Positions 23,701 through 42,150 of a stretch of DNA of 64,000 nucleotides are shown one piece after another. The stretch is from positions 33,500,340 to 33,564,339 of the forward strand of contig CM049322.1 in the NCBI GenBank assembly GCA_026874595.1. Reading direction: 5' to 3'. Under the pieces are notes generated by a model that saw only the letters and a program-made list of their open reading frames with translations, did not search any database and had not been told where the DNA came from. Within the stretch, counting starts at the first letter, position 1. Each line of letters begins with the position of its first letter. The stretch is from Sipunculus nudus. Its lineage: Eukaryota; Annelida; Sipuncula; Golfingiida; Sipunculidae. A program made the position numbers and the translations under genes.

Positions 23701-26700
23701 TCAAACCGCCACCTATTCTTCTAATGTGAGATTGTACAAGACACCTGTTCCTCTCATGACCACCATCTGCCACTCTCCTGTTTGACTGTGCTAAACAGCC
23801 ACCTACTCCTCTACTGTGAGATTGTACAAGACACCTGCTCCTCTCCTGTGTCACTGAGTGCCAGACCGCCATCTGCTACTCTCCTGTTTGACTGTGTCAA
23901 ACCGCCACCTATTCTTCTAATGTGAGATTGTACAAGACACCTGTTCCTCTCATGACCACCATCTGCCACTCTCCTGTTTGACTGTGCTAAACAGCCACCT
24001 ATTCCTCTACTGTAAGATTGTACAAGACACCTGCTCCTCTCCTGTGTCACTCAGTACCAGACCACCATCTGCTACTCTCCTGTTTGACTGTGCTAAACAG
24101 CCACCTACTCCTCTACTGTGAGACTGTACAAGACACCCGCTCCTCTCCTGTGTCACTCAGTACCAGACTGCCATCTGTTACTCTCCTGTTTGACTGTGCC
24201 AAACGCCAACTAGTCCTCTCCTGTGAGATTGTACAAGACACCCGCTCCTCTCCTGTGTCACTCAGTACCAGACCGCCATCTGTTACTCTCCTGTTTGACT
24301 GTGCCAAACGCCAACTAGTCCTCTCCTGTGAGATTGTACAAGACACCTGCTCCTCTCCTGCGTCACTCAGTACCAGACCACAATCTGCTACTCTCCTGTT
24401 TGACTGTGCCAAACGCCAACTAGTCCTCTCCTGTGAGATTGTACAAGACACCCGCTCCTCTCCTGTGTCACTCAGTACCAGACCACCATCTGCTACTCTC
24501 CTGTTTGACTGTGCTAAACAGCCACCTACTCCTCAACTGTGAGACTGTACAAGACACCCGCTCCTCTCCTGTGTCACTCAGTACCAGACCGCCATCTGTT
24601 ACTCTCCTGTTTGACTGTGCCAAACGCCAACTAGTCCTCTCCTGTGAGATTGTACAAGACACCCGCTCCTCTCCTGTGTCACTCAGTACCAGACCACCAT
24701 CTGCTACTCTCCTGTTTGACTGTGCTAAACAGCCACCTACTCCTCTACTGTGAGACTGTACACGACACCTGCTCCTCTCCTGTGTCACTCAGTACCAGAC
24801 CACCATCTGCTACTCTCCTGTTTGACTGTGCTAAACCGCCACCTACTCCTCTCCTGTGAGATTGTACAAGACACCCGCTCCTCTCCTGTGTCACTCAGTA
24901 CCAGACCACCATCTGCTACTCTCCTGTTTGACTGTGCTAAACAGCCACCTACTCCTCTACTGTGAGATTGTACAAGACACCCGCTCCTCTCCTGTGTCAC
25001 TCAGTACCAGACCGCCATCTGCTACTCTCCTGTTTGACTGTGCTAAACCGCCACCTACTCCTCTCCTGTGAGATTGTACAAGACACCCGCTCCTCTCCTG
25101 TGTCACTCAGTACCAGACCACCATCTGCTACTCTCCTGTTTGACTGTGCTAAAGAGCTACCTACTCCTCTACTGTGAGACTGTACACGACACCTGCTCCT
25201 CTCCTGTGTCACTCAGTACCAGACCACCATCTGCTACTCTCCTGTTTGACTGTGCTAAACCGCCACCTACTCCTCTCCTGTGAGATTGTACAAGACACCC
25301 GCTCCTCTCCTGTGTCACTCAGTACCAGACCACCATCTGCTACTCTCCTGTTTGACTGTGCTAAACAGCCACCTACTCCTCTACTGTGAGACTGTACAAG
25401 ACACCCGCTCCTCTCCTGTGTCACTCAGTACCAGACCGCCATCTGTTACTCTCCTGTTTGACTGTGCCAAACGCCAACTAGTCCTCTCCTGTGAGATTGT
25501 ACAAGACACCCGCTCCTCTCCTGTGTCACTCAGTACCAGACCACCATCTGCTACTCTCCTGTTTGACTGTGCTAAACAGCCACCTACTCCTCTACTGTGA
25601 GACTGTACACGACACCTGCTCCTCTCCTGTGTCACTCAGTACCAGACCATCATCTGCTACTCTCCTGTTTGACTGTGCTAAACCGCCACCTACTCCTCTC
25701 TTGTGAGATTGTACAAGACACCCGTTCCTCTCCTGTGTCACTCAGTACCAGACCACCATCTGCTACTCTCCTGTTTGACTGTGCTAAACAGCCACCTACT
25801 CCTCTACTGTGAGATTGTACAAGACACCCGCGCCTCTCCTGTGTCACTCAGTACCAGACCGCCATCTGTTACTCTCCTGTTTGACTGTGCTAAACAGCCA
25901 CCTACTCCTCTACTGTGAGATTGTACAAGACACTTGCTCCTCTCCTGTGTCACTCAGTACCAGACCGCCATCTGTTACTCTCCTGTTTGACTGTGCCAAA
26001 CGCCAACTAGTCCTCTCCTGTGAGATTGTACACGACACCTGCTCCTCTCCTGTGTCACTCAGTACCAGACCACCATCTGTTACTCTCCTGTTTGACTGTG
26101 CCAAACCGCCACCTACTCCTCTACTGTGAGACTGTACAAGACACCTGCTCCTCTCCTGTGTCACTCAGTACCAGACCACCATCTGTTACTCTCCTGTTTG
26201 ACTGTGCCAAACCGCCACCTACTCCTCTACTGTGAGACTGTACAAGACACCCGCTCCTCTCCTGTGTCACTCAGTACCAGACTGCCATCTGCTACTCGCC
26301 TTTTGACTGTGCCAAACCGCCACCTACTCCTCTACTGTGAGATTGTACAAGACACCCGCTCCTCTCCTGTGTCACTCAGTACCAGACCACCATCTGTTAC
26401 TCTCCTGTTTGACTGTGCCAAACCGCCACCTACTCCTCTCCTGTGAGACTGTACAAGACACCCGCTCCTCTCCTGCGTCACTCAGTACCAGACTGCCGTC
26501 TGTTACTCTCCTGTTTGACTGTGCCAAACCGCCAACTACTCCTCTACTGTGAGACTGTACAAGACACCCGCTCCTCTCCTGTGTCACTCAGTACCAGACT
26601 GCCATCTGCTACTCGCCTTTTGACTGTGCCAAACCGCCACCTACTCCTCTACTGTGAGATTGTACAAGACACCCGCTCCTCTCCTGTGTCACTCAGTACC

Positions 26701-29700
26701 AGACCACCATCTGTTACTCTCCTGTTTGACTGTGCCAAACGCCAACTAGTCCTCTCCTGTGAGATTGTACACGACACCTGCTCCTCTCCTGTGTCACTCA
26801 GTACCAGACCACCATCTGTTACTCTTCTGTTTGACTGTGCCAAACGCCAACTAGTCCTCTCCTGTGAGATTGTACAAGACACCCGCTCCTCTCCTGTGTC
26901 ACTCAGTACCAGACTGCCATCTGTTACTCTCCTGTTTGACTGTGCCAAACCGCCACCTACTCCTCTACTGTGAGACTGTACAAGACACCCGCTCCTCTCC
27001 TGTGTCACTCAGTACCAGACCACCATCTGCTACTCTCCTGTTTGACTGTGCTAAACAGCCACCTACTCCTCTACTGTGAGACTGTACAAGACACCCGCTC
27101 CTCTCCTGTGTCACTCAGTACCAGACCGCCATCTGCTACTCTCCTGTTTGACTGTGCTAAACAGCCACCTACTCCTCTACTGTGAGACTGTACAAGACAC
27201 CTGCTCCTCTCCTGTGTCACTCAGTACCAGACCACCATCTGCCACTCTCCTGTTCGACTGTGCTAAACAGCCACCTACTCCTCTACTGTGAGATTGTACA
27301 AGACACCTGCTCCTCTCCTGTGTCACTCAGTACCAGACCACCATCTGTTACTCTCCTGTTTGACTGTGCCAAACGCCAACTAGTCCTCTCCTGTGAGATT
27401 GTACACGACACCTGCTCCTCTCCTGTGTCACTCAGTACCAGACCACCATCTGTTACTCTTCTGTTTGACTGTGCCAAACGCCAACTAGTCCTCTCCTGTG
27501 AGATTGTACAAGACACCCGCTCCTCTCCTGTGTCACTCAGTACCAGACTGCCATCTGTTACTCTCCTGTTTGACTGTGCCAAACCGCCACCTACTCCTCT
27601 ACTGTGAGACTGTACAAGACACCCGCTCCTCTCCTGTGTCACTCAGTACCAGACCACCATCTGCTACTCTCCTGTTTGACTGTGCTAAACAGCCACCTAC
27701 TCCTCTACTGTGAGACTGTACAAGACACCCGCTCCTCTCCTGTGTCACTCAGTACCAGACCGCCATCTGCTACTCTCCTGTTTGACTGTGCTAAACAGCC
27801 ACCTACTCCTCTACTGTGAGACTGTACAAGACACCTGCTCCTCTCCTGTGTCACTCAGTACCAGACCACCATCTGCCACTCTCCTGTTCGACTGTGCTAA
27901 ACAGCCACCTACTCCTCTACTGTGAGATTGTACAAGACACCTGCTCCTCTCCTGTGTCACTGAGTACCAGACCACCATCTGCTACTCTCCTGTTTGACTG
28001 TGCCAAACTGCCACCTACTCCTCTACTGTAAGATTATACAAGACACCTGCTCCTCTCCTGTTTGACTGTGCTAAACAGCCACCTACTCCTCTACTGTGAG
28101 ATTGTACAAGACACCTGCTCCTCTCCTGTGTCACTGAGTACCAGACCACCATCTGCTACTCTCCTGTTTGACTGTGCTAAACAGCCACCTACTCCTCTAC
28201 TGTGAGATTGTACAAGACACCCGCTCCTCTCCTGTGTCACTCAGTACCAGACCACCATCTGCTACTCTCCTGTTTGACTGTGCTAAACAGCCACCTACTC
28301 CTCTACTGTGAGACTGTACAAGACACCCGCTCCTCTCCTGTGTCACTCAGTACCAGACCGCCATCTGCTACTCTCCTGTTTGACTGTGCTAAACAGCCAC
28401 CTACTCCTCTACTGTGAGACTGTACAAGACACCTGCTCCTCTCCTGTGTCACTCAGTACCAGACCACCATCTGCCACTCTCCTGTTCGACTGTGCTAAAC
28501 AGCCACCTACTCCTCTACTGTGAGATTGTACAAGACACCTGCTCCTCTCCTGTGTCACTGAGTACCAGACCACCATCTGCTACTCTCCTGTTTGACTGTG
28601 CCAAACTGCCACCTACTCCTCTACTGTAAGATTATACAAGACACCTGCTCCTCTCCTGTTTGACTGTGCTAAACAGCCACCTACTCCTCTACTGTGAGAT
28701 TGTACAAGACACCTGCTCCTCTCCTGTGTCATTGAGTACCAGACCACCATCTGCTACTCTCCTGTTTGACTGTGCTAAACAGCCACCTACTCCTCTACTG
28801 TGAGATTGTTCAAGACACCTGCTCCTCTCCTGTGTCACTCAGTACCAGACCACCATCTGTTACTCTCCTGTTTGACTGTGCTAAACAGCCACCTACTCCT
28901 CTACTGTGAGATTGTACAAGACACCTGCTCCTCTCCTGTGTCACTGACTACCAGACCACCATCTGCTACTCTCCTGTTTGACTGTGCCAAACAGCCACCT
29001 ACTCCTCTACTGTGAGATTGTTCAAGACACCTGCTCCTCTCCTGTGTCACTGAGTACCAGACCACCATCTGCTACTCTTCTGTTTGACTGTGCCAAACTG
29101 CCACCTACTCCTCTACTGTGAGATTGTACAAGACACCTGCTCCTCTCCTGTGTCACTGAGTACCAGACCACCATCTGCTACTCTCCTGTTTGACTGTGCT
29201 AAACAGCCACCTACTCCTCTACTGTGAGATTGTACAAGACACCTGCTCCTCTCCTGTGTCACTGAGTACCAGACCACCATCTGCTACTCTCCTGTTTGAC
29301 TGTGCTAAACAGCCACCTACTCCTCTACTGTGAGATTGTACAAGACACCTGCTCCTCTCCTGTGACACTGAGTACCAGACCACCATCTGCTACTCTCCTG
29401 TTTGACTGTGCCAAACAGCCACCTACTCCTCTACTGTGAGATTGTACAAGACACCTGCTCCTCTCCTGTGTCACTGAGTACAAGACCACCATCTGTTACT
29501 CTCCTGTTTGACTGTGCCAAACTGCCACCTACTCCTCAACTGTGAGATTGTACAAGACACCTGCTCCTCTCCTGTGTCACTGAGTACCAGACCACCATCT
29601 GCTACTCTTCTGTTTGACTGTGCCAAACTGCCACCTACTCCTCTACTGTGAGATTGTTCAAGACACCTGCTCCTCTCCTGTGTCACTGAGTACCAGACCA

Positions 29701-30340
29701 CCATCTGCTACTCTTCTGTTTGACTGTGCCAAACTGCCACCTACTCCTCTACTGTGAGATTGTACAAGACACCTGCTCCTCTCCTGTGTCACTGAGTACC
29801 AGACCACCATCTGCTACTCTTCTGTTTGACTGTGCCAAACTGCCACCTACTCCTCTACTGTAAGATTATACAAGACACCTGCTCCTCTCCTGTGTCACTG
29901 AGTACAAGACCACCATCTGTTACTCTCCTGTTTGACTGTGCCAAACTGCCACCTACTCCTCTACTGTGAGATTGTACAAGACACCTGCTCCTCTCCTGTG
30001 TCACTGAGTACAAGACCACCATCTGTTACTCTCCTCTTTGACTGTGCCAAACTGCCACCTACTCCTCTACTGTGAGATTGTACAAGACACCTGCTCCTCT
30101 CCTGTGTCACTGAGTACAAGACCACCATCTGTTACTTTCCTGTTTGACTGTGCCAAACTGCCACCTACTCCTCTACTGTGAGATTGTACAAGACACCTGC
30201 TCCTCTCCTGTGTCACTGAGTACCAGACCACCATCTGCTACTCTTCTGTTTGACTGTGCCAAACTGCCACCTACTCCTCTCCTGTGAGACTGTACAAGAC
30301 ACCTGTTCCTCTCCTGTGTCATTGAGTAACAGACCGCTAT
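20700..30340. repeat. 105/106-bp higher-order minisatellite (array part 2)
   Basis: The unit is 106 bp, or 105 bp where the sequence reads aaacgcc instead of aaac(c/a)gcc. It splits into three diverged monomers of 38, 36 and 32 bp, beginning cctgtgtcactcagtacc, cctgtttgactgtgctaaac and actgtgagactgtacaagac. The 36-bp one is clearly related to the monomer of part 1. Larger blocks are also repeated: about 196 bp (23419-24010) and about 634/598 bp (landmark cctgttcgactgtgct at about 27249, 27883 and 28481). The right edge decays to 30430. The 71-codon ORFs spaced by 106 bp are artefacts. Confidence 0.95.
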
Positions 30341-30589
30341 ACCTGTTCGTCTCCCGTGAGACTCACTACTAGACTGACTGTTATTTTCCCTTGAGAGTGA
30401 CGAACAGACCTCCGCTTACTCATTTCAGACCGGCTAGGTCTTCTGATACCCACATCTGGCATCTACCCACAACGTTATAAGGAACTTTCTCTTATGTAAG
30501 GCTCTTTTGAGAAAACGTCCTTCCGGGCCTCCATATGGGTTGCCGTCTTGGAATTTGCGTGGTGCAGCTGTTTAATTGCTTCCTCCAGG

Positions 30590-30870
30590 AGGGTATACCT
30601 TAGGCAGCCTTGAACGGATTCTCATGAAATGTTTACGGCTTTGCGTGAATCGGTTCATGAAGAATGGAATAATTTTGGTGGAATCGTCACCTGATCCGGA
30701 TTCAGGTCTGTCATCAAGGAATATTCACAAATATACAGCCAATTTTGCACGGATAACCCTGGGAATACCGGCTGAATAAGTGAGTGCAAACAAGTGTTTA
30801 GGCGTATCCCACAGTAGTAACACCCAAATGACGGAGGGTTGCATTCTTTAGAATGTAGATTTTTTAGTTC
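30590..30870 (+). mobile_element. Dispersed repeat family 1, copy 3
   Basis: Landmarks seen: ggattctcatgaaatgttta, cctgatccggattcagg, gaatattcacaaatatacag, ttttgcacggataaccctgg, ccggctgaataagtgagtgc and ttagaatgtagattt. It abuts the right edge of the minisatellite. Confidence 0.65.
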
Positions 30871-30879
30871 TTTTTCTCT

Positions 30880-33440
30880 GTTCACATCCGAAAAATGTTA
30901 AAGCGCACTTTGGGGGACCCCGTAAAGTTGGTTTTGTTCAGTCCCTAGGGTATAATTTAGAGACAGAAAGAGAGAGTATATATAGTGAGAGTACAGAGTA
31001 TAGTGATGAGTCGATAATTTATAGGTTTAAACTAAGGTGAAAATCTCACGCCGTTTTGACCTTTCTTTACATATGCTGACCTCAATATTGACATTATTTA
31101 CATATTTTATTTATCACCTTAACAGACGTTGCAAAAGCAAAAATGTGATGGGTACTTCTATTCTCTTGGTAACATTTCTTAAAAATTATGGTTATTTCAT
31201 ATTGCCTAACGTCTAAAGTTTGCCACAAAATGTTGAACTTTTATAAACTTCTTTTGTTGACATTCCTTCATTTTGAGTAATCCTTTAACATACGTGAATT
31301 GTACTGTATGAACATCATGTAAACTGACATGGCAAAAGCATCAATCTGACGGGTAATTTGTTTTTCTGGGCTAAAAAGCTTCGGTCGATATGGTCATTTT
31401 ACTTTCCCCTGTCCCTAAAATGTGTAAACATATCTTCATCTACTTTAAGTCAATAACACCCTGGACTCACCAATTATATGTCCTAGGTAATTCATTGTTT
31501 AAATCAAATATGGGTAAACAAGCAACAGGACAAACGTGGTTTTGCATTTTTTTTGGGCAGGGGGTAGCGGGATGAGTATCTCTCTCTATATATATATATG
31601 TATATCATGGTTGGCACCGGTTTTGTCATTTGGGCGGCACCATTTTGTTTCTTCACTAAAGGGGCTGAGCTTCCTGTGGTGCTCTAATAAAAAAATAGTT
31701 CATCTCCAATGCTAATCACAAACAATGTATCCGCGAGTAATGAATCTGAAAACAAACCCACACGGTACATAAACATGGCCCACATATATGCCGGTAGCAT
31801 ATACTAAATGTGTTGTACCAATCAGGGTCGTCATCACCAGAGTGACCTAGTAACACTATCTTCAAAGATAATATCTAATGTGTCCCGGATTCTCTGTCAT
31901 ATGTGAGGGTGTACAATACATATACAGTTATACCTCAGTTATACATACACTGGAAGAACATCGTGGGTATGTCCGGATGGAGAAGTGTCCATATTACAGG
32001 AGTTATTCTTCCGGAGGCTTTTTTTTCAGGGCACCGATCAAATTTTGATAAAAAACGGATAACCGACAGTAGGGGTTTGACTTTGCTTTAATCTGCCCAA
32101 TTGTATTGTCGTATGGGTCAAACTGATCAATCTAAAATTCTAAAAATCATTAATTGCTCGATTTTATCAGCTTAAATACATGTTTAAACCTTTGACTGCA
32201 TTGCAGTAACTTCAAAGTTGACGCCGTCAAAGAGAAAAGGGTAGATATTGTCAAAATTTAACTGTCAAGGAAAACAGACATTCAGATAGTTTCCTGTCAC
32301 ATTGTGATCATTATACCAATGACCTACAAAAATATTGACAACATTTTGAAAATGCTGAAATCTTGCGACTGCTAATGTTAATTGGTCATGCGTCTTCAGG
32401 ATTTGCTTAAGTTGTGGATACGACTGTGAACGTGCTCACCAAACCAGACAAACTCTTTCGCAAATAATAAATAGACACGACCTTAAACGATTCAAGGAGG
32501 GGAAAGATAGCGCCCGAACGCTTTGTATGATGGGATCTAACCCCCCCCCCCTCCGACAACAAATGATTTAAGTCAAAGAATCGCGGGCGGGCGACAATTT
32601 ATTTTTACCTTTTTTGTATTTTTCGATAAAAATGTCACTGGATCAATGAAAAGCATGAATATAACCGATTTTTTTCCTAAACAGGTAAAAGCAGGTAAAC
32701 AGGTAAAATAGCCTTGAAAGATGAAAATCAAAATCAAAATTTTTGTTGCGGGGGGGGGGGGGGAATTGACGCGGGCGGTGCCTGAGAACCATACCTTTTA
32801 TATTTGTTGGCCTAATTGTTTCTTTGAACAGAGAGTAGGGTACAGGTAAGGGGAACTTTACTATTAGACCAAAATAACGAGGAATTCAGACAGAACTTCA
32901 GCTAGAAAATAAAAAGATTTATTAATACTACCTCAGGTGAACCGTATTTACTTATTTTATATTAGATGTTAAAAATATAGTCTGTCAGTTAAAGGATTAC
33001 TGACTCACTTGTGTTCCATTTATATAAGATTTTATTGTATTTCGTTGATATTCGGGATCGACAAATAAGAAAATATCCACAGCCAGACACTGAATGAGGG
33101 GTCTCTCCACGGGTTAGACTGAAAATCTGAAATGTGAGCTCATTATTCCGAGACCAATGTGAACTAGGTCGGGGTGAGGTTGGGGGGGGGGGAGGGGGAA
33201 GTAACGGAAGCGTGCCACCCTAACGATGATTTTTAATTAACTGCAGACGTTCAGTTGGCAGAAAAAGCTATTGGGTTCGCATCAAGTTTAGAATTACCAG
33301 AAAAGCATGCCGTTTCTAACAATACTTTTTCATTTTCATTTGCCTGTTAAACTGTCATTTTTTTCCGAGATACGACATATAGTGAAGTTATTCTGTTGGA
33401 AATAAAATACATATTACATTTACGGTTGACTTACGTGTTT
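30880..33440. other. Intergenic, no gene recognised
   Basis: Only short ORFs without recognisable domains are present. A short TA run lies near 31590-31605. A dispersed repeat occupies about 32580-32815. Confidence 0.55.
32580..32815. repeat. Dispersed repeat with 'cctgagaaccatacctttt' end, copy 2
   Basis: It starts with tcgcgggcgggcgacaat and ends with gcgggcggtgcctgagaacc followed by atacctttt and ggcctaat. It shares this end with 7850-7998 and has a poly-G tract near 32750-32762. Confidence 0.45.
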
Positions 33441-33464
33441 TTATATTGCAGTTACTAAAACGAG

Positions 33465-33845
33465 GGTGGTCTTACTGGTTAAGGTTGTCTCTACGTCCGT
33501 CACGAAGCCTTGAAAGTGTGAATTGGTACAATAGAGAAGAAAAGAGGTAATTAATGTAATTAATTTTGTGTCACAACATTCTTACTTCATTATTTAGCAA
33601 ATATAACACAACCACATTAACCTCTGATGTCAAATGAAACCAAACGACAAATATTTTGGTTTTACTAGTTAAGGTTGTCTCTACGTCCGTCACGAAGCCT
33701 TGAAAGTGTGAATCGGTGCAATAGAGAAGAAAGGAGGTAATTAATGTAATTGATTTTGTGTCACAACATTTTTACTTCATTATTAAGCAAATATTACACA
33801 ACCACATTAACCTCTGATGTCAAATAAAACCATACGACAACTATT
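33465..33845. repeat. Tandem duplication, period 190 bp
   Basis: The phrase aaggttgtctctacgtccgt starts at 33481 and again at 33671. The two copies match through aacctctgatgtcaaat with a few substitutions. No coding frame is apparent. Confidence 0.85.
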
Positions 33846-33957
33846 CTGATCCGACCCTTAGAATAGGTGTTTTATTACGACTTGCATCATAACTCGTACG
33901 TCATTATCATTTTATTTTAGAAGGCCCGAGTGTCATGGCTTAGGTGGTGGTGGTGTT

Positions 33958-33981
33958 GGGGGGGGGGGGGGGGGGGGGGGG
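33958..33981. repeat. Poly-G tract
   Basis: A run of about 23 G follows a GGT/GGTGTTG stretch. Length is likely unreliable in sequencing. Confidence 0.85.
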
Positions 33982-34559
33982 TTACACTCTTTAAATTACA
34001 TACAAAAATTCTCGCATGAAGAAGTCGAGGAAGGAAAACGGTACGAGCCACAAAACAAAACCTAGCGCTGCGATTTTGGTATTAAGCGTATATTTTTATA
34101 TTTCCCAGAGTAAGGGGCCGCCCTTTAAATCCTCCCCTGCCATGATAAGACCGTGAACCAATGAAAGCTTTCTCTAAACATCCCTGTCCTGTTCATCGAT
34201 GTTTTTCTTAAAGGAGCCTATTCAATATCTTATGTCTTTTAAAGGGGCGTATTCGGATAGCTGACGTCTATAAACTAAAAAAAATACCTTGACCCCTTCA
34301 TAAAAAATAGGTCAGAAACGTCGATCCCACAACACAGAGGCTGTTCCTTTTTATATGTCCAAGTGTTTGTAACAGGTAGGGAACCACCAAAATAATCCAA
34401 ACTCATTCAACAAGGGCATCTGACAGCAAGTCAGACAAAACAAAGTTTCGCTAATCGTGTTTTCATGTAGTGACCTTTCAACTTCGCCACATATGCAACC
34501 AATCACCTATAGGGTTACAATGTTTTTATGTTTATCAAAGCTGGCACATGTACAGAAGC

Positions 34560-34680
34560 GAGTCTAGAGGGTTGGGGTATGTAGTCAGGATCCCCCTCCC
34601 GGCCCATTCTTTTCAACCGCCGCAACATTTTTTAAAGGATTTCATACCAATTTTTGCGGCATGGACCCCCCCCCCCTTTT
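34560..34680 (+). repeat. Dispersed repeat family 2, copy 2
   Basis: It contains caaccgccgcaacatttttt, aaaggatttcataccaattt and a poly-C tract, matching the copies at 11025 and 45500. Confidence 0.55.
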
Positions 34681-35242
34681 TTTTTTGTTTTGGTTTTGTC
34701 ACATAACATCAACAGGCCCACACCTTCATCACAGGGACGATAGAGAGCTTTTAAGCTTTTTCTGAAGAGGAATTGTGTACATTTCAATAATATGTATACA
34801 TATTAAGCCAAAAGTCAAATAACTGGTACCAAAAGTAGGCGAATATTTGGCTTTAATCATCACTAACCGCCCCTCCCACTCCGCCCTGATCTTCCATATT
34901 GTTTCTCGTTATACATTACCTGTACTTCACCAGCATCACAACAGCAGTCGCAACATTACCAAATAAACGATAACAGTATCTGCATACATCTATAATGAGC
35001 AGGATACGTCGGGGAAATGTAATACGTTTGTATATAGCCATCCCTAAAACTGGATACAAATGAAACATTGTTTTATCAGACGATTGTGTGTTAGATACCA
35101 GAGGTAAATTCGTATGAACACATTGTTTTTTATCAGATAACATGCTAACGCGTGCAACAATGTCCGGGTATTCGTTCTGTGTATATGTTATTTTACATGT
35201 TGACATTACCGGACGATATTTTGTCTATGTGCACATGCTGCC

Positions 35243-40268
<5,026 letters not shown>

Positions 40269-40740
40269 ATTCAAAGAAACATGTAAAACGCTTCAGCAGT
40301 ACAGGAAATATCTATCATTTACGCATTTGTCTATATTTCCTTCTAATTCCCTTTCAATATTTTTTATCAGTTATAGTGGATTTGAATGTATAATTTTGCC
40401 AACACTCATAATTGAGCAGCCTTCTATCATATACAGAGTTAGCAGGTATAATTCAATACTACAGAGAACATATTGTTAACGTTATCTGACTACCAGATAC
40501 AACTCTAGCAATGGAGTAAAACAGTCACCAAGTCCATTTTTGCCTACACTCTGAGAAAACTATTTATGAAACAAAGGTCAACTGCAAGGACAGATGAACA
40601 TGAATGTGCGCATGACGTATGGTCCGTCCTAATATCACCGTTGCTGGGGTTAAAATAATTTAATGGTGATATTTCTTTTCCACAGAATTTGTGACCAGTT
40701 CAATATAAGGAATTGACTTTTCGCTCACAATCAATCATAT

Positions 40741-40746
40741 AATAAA
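40741..40746 (+). terminator. Candidate polyadenylation signal of gene B
   Basis: AATAAA lies about 470 bp after the stop codon. A second AATAAA at 40992 lies at the tail of a SINE. Confidence 0.25.
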
Positions 40747-40764
40747 AAAAATCATATTTACCAG

Positions 40765-41000
40765 AATGGGGCCTGGACAGTCGAGGGGTAAAACGCTCGG
40801 CTCTCTTCGCTGGCGACCCGGGTTCGATCCTCGGAGTTGCCAAGGGAGAGGGTTGTAGTTGCCCGTCAAATGCAAGTGGTTTTCTTTGGGATCAGCGGTT
40901 TCCTCCATCTTTTCAGTCTACCGAACGCCACCCACTGAGGCATGGAAAGTGCCGCGATTAGCTATAAAAACTATTTGTACAATTCATGTAAAATAAAGAA
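40765..41000 (+). mobile_element. tRNA-derived SINE
   Basis: The head gacagtcgaggggtaaaacg, then ctcggctctcttcgctggcg and acccgggttcgatcctcgg carries A-box and B-box-like RNA polymerase III promoter elements. A body with gtggttttctttgggatc and agcggtttcctccatc follows, then a short AAATAAAG end. A related head lies in reverse at 61665-61770. Confidence 0.65.
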
Positions 41001-41924
41001 GTATATATTTATATTATCCAGAATCACTGTCTGATCTTAACCAGATTATACCAATGGTAGTTCATGTGTCTGTGTATGATTTTTTGTTTCCCACAGGAAA
41101 CTCTTTTATATTATATTTTTCTCAACAGAAGCAACACCGGAAATATGCTGTAAAATAAATCATTATGATTATAAATCATTATATGTATAAATATTTTATA
41201 TGTAGGAAAAAAATTATGAATGTAAAACATGTCCATATATACATATTCGATCAACTGATGTAAGCTTTTAATGTTTGACTGTATAAATATATGCATGGAT
41301 AAATTATATTAAGATTGCATATGGGCTGAGTCACTGCTCAGATTTGAAAATGAAAACGAATGCGCCACAAAGTCCTTGAGAAATGTCTCCTAACTATTTG
41401 TAATTGATATAAAACAAAATTTAACTTTAGGCATACCGCAGTCGTGATTCACAAAAAAAAAGTGCGCCTTTGGGGGGTATTATGACCCAGCATGGGGATG
41501 ACACACACCCAGGACCTGCAGGAGAAGGTACACCGACGCTGGCTGACACCAGGATAATTGAGAATAAGATGTATATATATATATATATATTTCTATTTGG
41601 TAAACCGTTAAGCAGTATTAAAAATTGAGGCGGACACCTCAACAAAAATAAATAAATGAATAAATAAGAAAGATCAGAAAAGATTAAATATGACTGGATA
41701 TGATATTTTTCCTCATACAGGACAAAATGTGCCCGCCCGTTGAATTATACGTATCCTACCGGGGGATGAAACCGGTATCAGTCTACATATATACCAGCGC
41801 GACATCTAACGTTAGCATCCAATGCTATCATTTGAGGGGTTGAATACAATTTTAATATCCCAAACTGCAAACATATACATATACACATGGATACATAGAT
41901 TTGTGTGTGTATGTGTTTGTTTAC

Positions 41925-42150
41925 AAACATAACTCATGCAGTCATGAACGGAATCTCATGAACTTTTCAGGGAGTTTCTGGAATGGGCCAAGGAAGAAAT
42001 AAGTAATATTTTGTGTGGATCCAGGACATGATACGCAATCAGGAACGTCATCAAGAAATATTCACAAATGTGCAGTCACTTTTGCACGAATGAACCTGGG
42101 AATATGGACCGAATCAGTGAAAGGAAATACATGGCGAACGCTTGTATTTC
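41925..42150 (+). mobile_element. Dispersed repeat family 1, copy 4
   Basis: Landmarks: aacataactcatgcagtcat, gaatctcatgaacttttcag, gggccaaggaagaaat, atccaggacatgatac, aatattcacaaatgtgcag, gcacgaatgaacctggga and accgaatcagtgaaagg. Confidence 0.65.

Noticed and set aside
21000-29704. Dozens of 71-176-codon ORFs (MRLYKTPAPLLCHSVPD type and antisense MTQERSGCLVQ type)
   Set aside because: They recur every 106 bp and are produced by the higher-order repeat; no independent coding evidence.
17390-30340. CRISPR-like array
   Set aside because: Units are contiguous related monomers without unique spacers, in a eukaryotic context.
40765-40850. tRNA gene
   Set aside because: A- and B-box-like elements are present, but a non-tRNA body follows and the arms do not pair convincingly; a SINE head explains it.
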